DNA of 64,000 bases from Bacteroidia bacterium (GTDB lineage Bacteria; Bacteroidota; Bacteroidia; B-17B0; Aurantibacillaceae). Shown here piece by piece: positions 19,852 through 27,699 of the stretch. The notes beneath the pieces were generated by a model that was not told where the DNA came from, ran no database searches, and was given only the letters and a program-made list of their open reading frames with translations. Position 1 is the first letter of the stretch. Every line of letters starts with the position of its first letter. The stretch lies in assembly GCA_022841465.1 (NCBI GenBank), contig JALHRL010000013.1, forward strand, positions 1-64,000, given 5' to 3'. Both the position numbers and the translations under genes were made by a program.

Positions 19852-21339
19852 TTATAATTTCACGTTTGATGCAATGTAATTTGAATAAGCGTAATCTTCT
19901 ATAAAATCACCTAAATCGGGCTTATACTCTATTCCGTTGCCCGTTAATTTACCTACATAATAGTTTTTGTTTAATAATAGTTGTACTACTTCCGCTAATG
20001 TAATACCCGCATCTAAATAGGTGCCGCCATATTCAAACTGAATTGTTTTAATTTTATTAGGATTAACCTCTTCGGCACCACCTAAAATAACTTTCTTCTC
20101 ATTTCCCTCTGTATCTATTTTAAGCAAATCTACTTTTTCAATTTTATTCTCTTTAATATAATCGCCTAATTTTTTTAAATTTATTTCTTCTTTATTACCA
20201 AGTTCAATTTCCTTACGTTCAAACAAAGAAGCCGAAGAACTTCCGGAAAAATCAGCATTTATAAAAGCTACACCATTAACATCAGAAAGCGCAAAATGAT
20301 TTACTTTAATTTTATTATTCTCCCTATATAATTCTTTTAAATGATCGTAACATTTTTTTTGAGGTTCAAATAGATGCAATTCATAATCGGAAAATTTTTG
20401 ATTTTCCAGCTCTTTCAATAGTAAGTTTGTATACAATCCCATATTTGCACCAACATCAAAAGCCACAAATTTATTAGAATGAGAAGAAATAATTTTCGAC
20501 ATCAAAAGCAACTCTCCGTTTTTAGCCGGGTCAACTTGATAATTTGTATCCGCAACTCTATTTCCATGCTTTATTTTACTTGCAACTCTTCTTAACTTAT
20601 AAAAAATATTTTTAAAAGTCTGCTTGGTTCTGGTAAATAATGAAAGAGTGTTGTAGTATACTTGGTAAGAAATATCTGCTAATAAATTCAAGTTTTTTTG
20701 CACACTGCTTACTTCTTTTCTTTCATAAAGGGCATCGCCCCATTGCCATTTTGTTAAACTTAGGGCAGTTCTATAAAAACCTTGCGTGTGCATATACTTA
20801 TCTAGTTCATAAAGTGTTGCGCATCCAACATAAACACTCCCAACATTTACCTCTGTATATATATAATTAAACTGTTTTAATTTTTCGCCCAATCCTTTTA
20901 TAGCTAACAATTCAGCGCCTTGCAAATCTATATTCAGAAAATTAATACCGTTTAAATCAATATTGTTTTTTGAAAAATAATTATCCAGTCGGTTTGTTTT
21001 TAATTTAAGAACATGATGCACTTTAACACCTGGGAAATGACTTTTATGAGTGCCTAAATCTAGAATGGAAGAAGATTGAAAATTGTTGGTTACGTTAAAA
21101 GACACTTCCTCTCCTTCTTTATCTGAAACTAAAACATTGTATACTTTATGATTCGGATATTTTTTTAATTCTGTTTCCAATACGGGTATTAGTTCCGGAT
21201 TACCTTCTATCCAAATTACTTTAGTGGCGCCGGCCTTTTGATATTCACCGGCTTCCTCCGCCTGATGCGCACCTAAATGAAGCACCCCATTAATTTGAAT
21301 ATTAAATTTCTTTATTAAATCCGGAACAGGTATAAGCAT
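19852..21339 (-). CDS. Tandem FkbM-family methyltransferase domains
   Basis: First domain GVLHLGAHQAEEAGEY...FLNIDLQGAELLAIKG; second domain VAFDVGANMGLYTNLL...DLLKIDTEGNEKKVILG. Confidence 0.9.
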   Translation of the reverse strand: MLIPVPDLIKKFNIQINGVLHLGAHQAEEAGEYQKAGATKVIWIEGNPELIPVLETELKKYPNHKVYNVLVSDKEGEEVSFNVTNNFQSSSILDLGTHKSHFPGVKVHHVLKLKTNRLDNYFSKNNIDLNGINFLNIDLQGAELLAIKGLGEKLKQFNYIYTEVNVGSVYVGCATLYELDKYMHTQGFYRTALSLTKWQWGDALYERKEVSSVQKNLNLLADISYQVYYNTLSLFTRTKQTFKNIFYKLRRVASKIKHGNRVADTNYQVDPAKNGELLLMSKIISSHSNKFVAFDVGANMGLYTNLLLKELENQKFSDYELHLFEPQKKCYDHLKELYRENNKIKVNHFALSDVNGVAFINADFSGSSSASLFERKEIELGNKEEINLKKLGDYIKENKIEKVDLLKIDTEGNEKKVILGGAEEVNPNKIKTIQFEYGGTYLDAGITLAEVVQLLLNKNYYVGKLTGNGIEYKPDLGDFIEDYAYSNYIASNVKL

Positions 21340-21341
21340 AA

Positions 21342-21995
21342 TTAAATTTTTAATTTACGTTTAACTCTTTCTACAAAACTCGGTTGCTTTGGAATTAAGT
21401 TTTGTTCAAAAGCGGTAACATCAATAAAATAAGGTGTAATGTTTTCTAGCGCTTCATTTGGTACGGCGCCAATAACATCATCAGCAATAAAAACGTATCG
21501 GCCGCTTACTTTATTTAACTCCGTAATTATTTGTGAAACATTTGCCCACTGTTCTGCTTTATGAGGAGGAGGGGGTGGTTTAACAAACAAACGTGCATCA
21601 TCAATTAAAATTATATGATTTACTTTGGCGCTATTTATTATTTTTAATTCTTCTATAAGCGGACATTCATCATTCACCCCATAAGTCTCTCCACCACTCC
21701 AATGCGCATCTAACCAAAAAATTGCAGGTTCATTTAGTTTTGAAACAAGGTTTTTTAAATGTTCCAATGAATGACCAAACAAAAACTCTATATTACTTAA
21801 ATGCTTAAACTTAGCAGATGTTCTTTCATAAATAACTTTTGAATTTTCAATGGTTATTACATTTTTAAAGTGTTCTGCTGCCCATGTACAGGTACCGCCA
21901 TTAAACGTTCCTGTTTCTACAAAAGAATGAATGTTAAACTGCTTTTTTAGCAATAAAACCAATTGTTTTGGAACCCCCATTGTATACATTCCCAT
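21342..21995 (-). CDS. Class I SAM methyltransferase-like protein
   Basis: FVETGTFNGGTCTWAAEHF, IFWLDAHWSGG, IILIDDARLFVKPPPPPHKAEQW. Confidence 0.7.
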   Translation of the reverse strand: MGMYTMGVPKQLVLLLKKQFNIHSFVETGTFNGGTCTWAAEHFKNVITIENSKVIYERTSAKFKHLSNIEFLFGHSLEHLKNLVSKLNEPAIFWLDAHWSGGETYGVNDECPLIEELKIINSAKVNHIILIDDARLFVKPPPPPHKAEQWANVSQIITELNKVSGRYVFIADDVIGAVPNEALENITPYFIDVTAFEQNLIPKQPSFVERVKRKLKI

Positions 21996-21998
21996 AGG

Positions 21999-23087
21999 TT
22001 AAATTTTACTTTTAATGAATAATGCTAATTGTTTATGAAATCCGTAAGGTGAGATTTGCTCTTCGTACAACTTTCTATTACTCTTTTGAATTTCTTCTAA
22101 TTCTTGTGGTGACTTACCATAATGAAATTCTAAAAGAATTTTATCAATTAAACCAATTTCCTTTTCCTCTACCCAAACAACATGCTTTTTCCAGTTAATT
22201 AATTTATCAAACGGAAGTACTGCATCTGTATTAATAAATACCGGTATTCTTCCGCAACTTAATAGTTCATACAATCTATAAGAAAAATTACCTCCTCCTC
22301 TGGTTGCAATGCCATATAAAGAACTTATCATATTCTGGGCATATTCTTTCCTTGCTATATTTTTATCTGTAATACCTCCTGCCCAAAACCCATTTCTAAT
22401 TATAAAATTAGTATTCACCAAATTATTGGCTTTTAAAACCCTGCAAGCTTTTCCTCTTAATGCTTTAGCATAATTCTCGGCATTTTTTACCGGTGGATTA
22501 AACACCGTACGTATGGTTTGTTTTAAACTTGTCTTTTCATAATCTACATAACCACAGTAAGAAACTGTAGGTTTTTTATATTCGTTAACACAGGTAACGG
22601 TTTCGTTATGAAAATATTTTATAAAATCTACACTCCAACCTGGTATGGCAAATTCATTTTCCTTTTGTTTACTTTTATAAAAAGATGTTCTAAAAAGTAT
22701 ACAATTATCTATCTTTATTTCAGAATCATCGTCTGAATTATAATAAACTATTATTTTTTTTTCGGCTGTTGCAACTTGTTCTGCGATATTTTGTAAATGC
22801 AACAAGCCATCAGGCGTATTTGAAAACTCTTGAGGATACACAGCTACCTCAGCATTATCAATGTTTTCTGTTAATTCAAAAAGCTCATTACCTCTTTTTT
22901 TTAAATCATTAAATCTACCAAAATCAGGGTCACTACTTTCTAACTCTTTAAATTCCCAAAAAGGCCAAAGCAAAAGCACCGTGTTTTTATCTTGTAGCTT
23001 CCAGTTTTTTGAAGTGTATATTTTTAGTTTTTTAAATTCCAATTTTACTATAAATTTTCTTTCCAGGTATTTTCCATTAAAACACAA
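21999..23087 (-). CDS. Exostosin-like (GT47) family protein
   Basis: SYCGYVDYEKTSLKQTIRT, NFSYRLYELLSCGRIPVFINTDAVLPFD; start uncertain (ATG 23087 inside the ABC ORF, or TTG 23042). Confidence 0.78.
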   Translation of the reverse strand: MCFNGKYLERKFIVKLEFKKLKIYTSKNWKLQDKNTVLLLWPFWEFKELESSDPDFGRFNDLKKRGNELFELTENIDNAEVAVYPQEFSNTPDGLLHLQNIAEQVATAEKKIIVYYNSDDDSEIKIDNCILFRTSFYKSKQKENEFAIPGWSVDFIKYFHNETVTCVNEYKKPTVSYCGYVDYEKTSLKQTIRTVFNPPVKNAENYAKALRGKACRVLKANNLVNTNFIIRNGFWAGGITDKNIARKEYAQNMISSLYGIATRGGGNFSYRLYELLSCGRIPVFINTDAVLPFDKLINWKKHVVWVEEKEIGLIDKILLEFHYGKSPQELEEIQKSNRKLYEEQISPYGFHKQLALFIKSKI

Positions 23088-24298
23088 CGATGTGTGCCCG
23101 GCACTAATCTGCCTGTTCCGTAATAATCACCATCTTCTACATCAATAAATACTGCGTCTTTTATCCAATCTTGCATAAATCCGTTTTGGTTTATTGCAAT
23201 GTTTAAACCATACCTACCCGAAGTAATGGGCCATTTATTAATTATGCAATATACGGCACCACTTGATGGTAACCCTTGAAATGGATTGCCTGAAAATTCA
23301 TTTCCAATTAAGGAATAAAAGGTTCCGTCGCTTCCGTTTATTGAAATTGCAAAAGTTATATTATCTAAATTCTTAAAATCAAGTGATTCATAATCTAATT
23401 TTAAAATAACTTTTTCGCCGGTTACACAAATATTTACCTTTTTATTTTCGCTGTTTAAAACGGTACAATTGGTTAATTTTATTTTTCCCTCACCTTGTCG
23501 GTCTGTTCTTGCGGCTATTTCTTGGTATTCTATACTTTCTGCTAAATCTACATAACTTCTAACTGCATCGTTTATGTTACAAAGCGGCTGATGAATCGTT
23601 CCGTTTTTTAAAACAATTCCTTTATTACATAAATTTGTTAGGGAGGGCATATTATGACTCACAAACAGAATAGTTCTTCCGTCTTTTGCACTTACATCCT
23701 GCATTTTCCCTAAGCACTTTTTTTGAAAAGCGGCATCACCAACTGCTAAAACCTCATCTACCACCAAAATTTCAGGATCTAAATGAGCAGCAACGGCAAA
23801 AGCCAAACGCACATACATTCCGGATGAGTAGCGTTTTACGGGTGTATCTAAAAACTTTTCTATTTCACTAAAATCAACAATCTCATCAAAGCGCGCGTCT
23901 ATTTCGTGCTTTCTCATTCCTAAAATAGAACCGTTTAAATAAATATTTTCTCGGCCTGTTAAATCGCCATGAAATCCGGTACCCACTTCCAGTAATGAGG
24001 CCATTCTTCCATTATACTCTATTCTGCCTGTAGTGGGGGCAACAATACGACTTAACATTTTTAGTAAAGTTGATTTACCTGCTCCGTTTCTTCCAATAAT
24101 ACCAACCCTATCTCCTTTTTGTATTTCAAAAGAAACATCTCTAATTGCCCAAAACTCTTCGGCAACTTGTTTTCCTTTTAAAAACGATTTTGCTTTGTTT
24201 TTTACGGAACTAAAAAACATATCATCTTTACTTCTGCTAAGTAAATGATTTAGCTGATACTTTTTTCCTAAATTTTCTACCTTAATAATACAATTCAT
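23048..24298 (-). CDS. ABC-type polysaccharide export ATPase (Wzt-like) with C-terminal extension
   Basis: GIIGRNGAGKSTLLKMLSRI, YSSGMYVRLAFAVAAHLDPEILVVDEVLAVGD; about 170-aa C-terminal domain. Confidence 0.93.
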   Translation of the reverse strand: MNCIIKVENLGKKYQLNHLLSRSKDDMFFSSVKNKAKSFLKGKQVAEEFWAIRDVSFEIQKGDRVGIIGRNGAGKSTLLKMLSRIVAPTTGRIEYNGRMASLLEVGTGFHGDLTGRENIYLNGSILGMRKHEIDARFDEIVDFSEIEKFLDTPVKRYSSGMYVRLAFAVAAHLDPEILVVDEVLAVGDAAFQKKCLGKMQDVSAKDGRTILFVSHNMPSLTNLCNKGIVLKNGTIHQPLCNINDAVRSYVDLAESIEYQEIAARTDRQGEGKIKLTNCTVLNSENKKVNICVTGEKVILKLDYESLDFKNLDNITFAISINGSDGTFYSLIGNEFSGNPFQGLPSSGAVYCIINKWPITSGRYGLNIAINQNGFMQDWIKDAVFIDVEDGDYYGTGRLVPGTHRCVLMENTWKENL

Positions 24299-25122
24299 TA
24301 AATATAATCAGCAAATGTTTTTTCGAATTTTACAAAATAACGTAAACTAAAAAATAGCAACAAAAGTGTAATTACAATGCCCGAAATAAAATAAACCTGG
24401 GGTACTAAAAATTCTGCACCAATTAAACAGTACTTAAACCCATCAATAATACTAACCAATGGGTTTGATAAAAAAACAGGTTTTAATACTTCAGGTAATT
24501 TATCTAAATAAAATTGGGTGCTTAAAAAAACCGGACAAACATAAAAACCTACCTGCAATAAAAACGGAATAATAAATTTTATATCTCTGAATTTTACATT
24601 TAAGGTTGCGAAAAACAAACCAATTGAAAAACTAAACACCAATGCGTAAAGAACAAACAATGGAAATAAAAAAAATGCCACACTAGGCATACCAACAAAA
24701 GCAATTTTTACAATTAATAAAATAACAAACGAAATAGCGAAATCAATTAAACACACTGCAAGAGAAGAAAGAGGGATAATTAATTTTGGAAAATAAACCT
24801 TTGTTAAAATATTAGAGTTATTTAAAATAGAATTACTGATATCACTAATTGATGTAGATATTAAACCCCAAATAATTACACCGGCAGAAACGGTTACTAA
24901 TTTATCGGCAACATTAGTAGAGTGTTCTATAAACTGCGACAATAAACCAAAAATTATAATATTAACCAAAGGCCTAACAATGGCCCACAACACCCCCATT
25001 ATGGTTTGCTTATAGCGCACTAAAACATCGCGCATTGCTAAATTCCAAAGCAAATCTTTAAACCTAAAAATTTCGGTTAAATTTAAAACATTAGCTTTTT
25101 GGCTATCAACAATTGTTTTCAT
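24298..25122 (-). CDS. ABC-type polysaccharide export permease (Wzm-like)
   Basis: LAMRDVLVRYKQTIMGVLWAIVRPLVNIIIF; ATG 25122 preferred over the ORF-track start at 25170. Confidence 0.9.
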   Translation of the reverse strand: MKTIVDSQKANVLNLTEIFRFKDLLWNLAMRDVLVRYKQTIMGVLWAIVRPLVNIIIFGLLSQFIEHSTNVADKLVTVSAGVIIWGLISTSISDISNSILNNSNILTKVYFPKLIIPLSSLAVCLIDFAISFVILLIVKIAFVGMPSVAFFLFPLFVLYALVFSFSIGLFFATLNVKFRDIKFIIPFLLQVGFYVCPVFLSTQFYLDKLPEVLKPVFLSNPLVSIIDGFKYCLIGAEFLVPQVYFISGIVITLLLLFFSLRYFVKFEKTFADYI

Positions 25123-25235
25123 TAAGCATTTCAAATATACCCATAATATGGTTAATATATTTAATTGCAAATAGTGAGTTTATGAATAGAAAAGGGTTTA
25201 TAACTTAAGTAAATCAGGAATTGAAAAGCGTAAAA

Positions 25236-25952
25236 CTATTGTTCTAGCAGCTTTTCAACCTTTTTATTTTTCCCATTTTCGTCGTAAAACGACCAATTAC
25301 CGTTTTTTAAATATCTACTTCCATCTGTACTTAAAACCAGTGGTCCTTCTTCCTTAATATTTCCGTTTTTATAATAATTTTTAAGTAAAAAAGTTTTACT
25401 CTTGCTATCTTTTAATTCAAGTGAGCTTTCTATTTGTCCACTTTCAAACCAGGTTTTTTTAAGCGTAATGTATTTTAATTCTTTTTCGTTTTCTAATTGC
25501 AACTTCATTATACCGTTAGGATAATACTCGTAATTATTTTGCGCTTTGCCGGCATAATATTCTATTTTTCTTTTTGGAATTCCGTTTTCATAATAAATTT
25601 CAACGGTAGCATGCAATGGATCTGGGCTAGTAAACGAACGTTCTATGTTTCCGTTTTCATAAAAATTTTTAAACACCTGTAATTTTCCGTTAAGGTAATA
25701 ACCTTTATGTAAAGTGTTTCCATTGGTATAGTAGGCTTCAAACCAACCTTGTAAATTGTAACCCGATTTATTATAAGCTATTGAGTCACCACCAAGTGGT
25801 TCAATTAATCTATCAAAAATAACGATTCCTTTTGCGCTATCTAATACTTCGGTCTGCGTATACTTTTTGAATTGAGGTGCTTGGTCAGCAAATCTTTGTG
25901 CATTTACTTGCAAAGTAAAGAAGGCTAAAAATATAACAGTGTTAAACCTCAT
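25236..25952 (-). CDS. MORN-2 repeat (YwqK-like) exported protein
   Basis: Signal peptide; repeated YxNGxxK motifs (YYLNGKLQVFKNFYENGNIERSF, YYPNGIMKLQLE, YYKNGNIKEEG). Confidence 0.85.
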   Translation of the reverse strand: MRFNTVIFLAFFTLQVNAQRFADQAPQFKKYTQTEVLDSAKGIVIFDRLIEPLGGDSIAYNKSGYNLQGWFEAYYTNGNTLHKGYYLNGKLQVFKNFYENGNIERSFTSPDPLHATVEIYYENGIPKRKIEYYAGKAQNNYEYYPNGIMKLQLENEKELKYITLKKTWFESGQIESSLELKDSKSKTFLLKNYYKNGNIKEEGPLVLSTDGSRYLKNGNWSFYDENGKNKKVEKLLEQ

Positions 25953-25997
25953 TTCAGTAATACAATCAAAAACCGAACCAAAAAAAACTAAATAAAG

Positions 25998-26951
25998 TTA
26001 AGCGTGTACAGGTTGTGCAGCTAACCAACGCTCAGCATCTAAGGCGCCCATACAACCACTTCCTGCAGCCGTTACAGCTTGGCGGTAATGTTTATCGGCA
26101 CAATCTCCTACCGCAAAAACACCTTCAATATTTGTTTTAGATGTTCCGGGAACAACTTGAATGTAGCCCATGTCATCCATTGTAATTTGTCCTTTAAAAA
26201 TATCTGTGTTTGGTTTATGACCAATTGCAACAAAAAATCCGGTAACATTTAAAGTACGTTTCTCTCCGGTTTTACTATTTTTTACAACCACACCTTCTAC
26301 TGTATTTTCACCTAAAATATCTTCCGTTTCACTGTTCCATAAAATTTCAATATTTGGTGTTGATTTAACTCTGTTTTGCATTGCTTTGCTGGCACGCATT
26401 TCTTCGCGTCGCACAATCATGTATACTTTTTTGCAAAGTTTTGCCAAGTAAGTTGCTTCTTCGGCTGCTGTATCTCCTGCGCCAACAATTGCCACTTCTT
26501 GACCCTTAAAAAAGAAACCATCACAAACCGCGCAAGCACTAACACCACCTGCATTCATGCGCAAACGGGTTTCGTTAGGTAAACCCAACCATTTTGCACT
26601 TGCACCGGTAGAAATAATAACAGTATCTGCAGTAATTTCGGTTGTTTCATCAACCCAAACACGCTTTGGTGTGCCTATTAAATCTGCCTTTGTAACTAAA
26701 CCAAATCTAACTTGTGTTCCAAATCTTTCGGCTTGTGCTTTTAAATCTTCCATTAAAACCGGACCGGTAACACCCTTAGGGTATCCGGGAAAATTATCCA
26801 CTTCGGTTGTTTCTGTTAACTGGCCCCCAGGGGTTAATCCGGTATATAAAACGGGTTTTAAATCGGCGCGTGCTGCATAAATTGCTGCCGTATAACCTGC
26901 GGGTCCTGATCCTATAATTAAACAATGAATGTGTTCGGTAGTTGTAGCCAT
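25998..26951 (-). CDS. trxB: Thioredoxin-disulfide reductase
   Basis: GSGPAGYTAAIYAARA, ACAVCDGFFFKGQEVAIVGAGDTAAEEA, GVFAVGDCADKHYRQAVTAAGSGCMGA. Confidence 0.96.
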   Translation of the reverse strand: MATTTEHIHCLIIGSGPAGYTAAIYAARADLKPVLYTGLTPGGQLTETTEVDNFPGYPKGVTGPVLMEDLKAQAERFGTQVRFGLVTKADLIGTPKRVWVDETTEITADTVIISTGASAKWLGLPNETRLRMNAGGVSACAVCDGFFFKGQEVAIVGAGDTAAEEATYLAKLCKKVYMIVRREEMRASKAMQNRVKSTPNIEILWNSETEDILGENTVEGVVVKNSKTGEKRTLNVTGFFVAIGHKPNTDIFKGQITMDDMGYIQVVPGTSKTNIEGVFAVGDCADKHYRQAVTAAGSGCMGALDAERWLAAQPVHA

Positions 26952-26972
26952 AAATAGTTATTTTTAACAGTA

Positions 26973-26980
26973 CAAAAATA
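26973..26980 (-). promoter_or_regulatory. Candidate Bacteroidota -7 box (TATTTTTG) of trxB
   Basis: Minus-strand TATTTTTG matches TAnnTTTG, 22 nt upstream of ATG 26951. Confidence 0.5.
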
Positions 26981-27073
26981 GAACAACATTGTTCAAGTTA
27001 AACTTTATTTTTAAACAAAAAAGATTAAAAAAGTAAAATTAAGGCCTTGGTAAAGAAAAGATAAGATAAAAAA

Positions 27074-27640
27074 CTACCATTCCTCTGTGGAAGCAGAAGG
27101 ATCTCTGAGCATGGCTTCCTTTAGGTCTTCTGCCACTGTGTTAGCGTATTTTAGTGCTTCACCGCGTAATTTTTTCATTACAATTTCAGGCATTATCATA
27201 CTTCCGCATTCAGGAATTTTATTATCAATGCTTCCCATGGTAGTTTTACCGCTTGTACTTTTGTGTTTAATTTGATTGATGGTGTACTTGTATTTATTCT
27301 CTTTACACTCTATTACCACTTTCATTGTAATTAAGCCGGTATAATCACATTTAGCATTTAATTCTTTGGGTTTTACGCTAAAAGTTGCTACACACTCTGC
27401 TTTGCCTGCTGTTGTAACACCATTGTTCTTCTCGTATTTATTTGTTTCCAGTTTAACCCAATTTACTGCACGGTTTAATAATATATTAGCAGAAACAGAA
27501 TCAGTATTTATAACTTCTGTAATAACCGTTTCTTTAATTGCTTTTTTACCATCTGCCGCAGGTTCCTTTTTATCTTGCGCAAAAGAGTTAAAACAAATTG
27601 AAATAAATAGAAGTGATAAAATGGTTTTAAAAAAATTCAT
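27074..27640 (-). CDS. DUF4468-like (TBP-like fold) exported protein
   Basis: Signal peptide MNFFKTILSLLFISICFNSFAQ at ATG 27640; ATFSVKPKELNAKCDYTGLITMKVVIECKENKYKYTINQ. Confidence 0.65.
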   Translation of the reverse strand: MNFFKTILSLLFISICFNSFAQDKKEPAADGKKAIKETVITEVINTDSVSANILLNRAVNWVKLETNKYEKNNGVTTAGKAECVATFSVKPKELNAKCDYTGLITMKVVIECKENKYKYTINQIKHKSTSGKTTMGSIDNKIPECGSMIMPEIVMKKLRGEALKYANTVAEDLKEAMLRDPSASTEEW

Positions 27641-27699
27641 GTTGTAGGTTTTGCTTTGCTTCTGCCAAATTGATGCCAATATTATTTAATTCTTCGAAA

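Noticed and set aside
9101-25122. The glycan cluster as a recently acquired genomic island
   Set aside because: No flanking tRNA, direct repeats or mobility genes; composition could not be computed here. A GC/codon-usage scan would be required.
25236-25952. YwqK family 'antitoxin' as evidence of a toxin-antitoxin system
   Set aside because: The label comes from family naming; MORN-2 repeats with a signal peptide and no partner toxin gene next to it.
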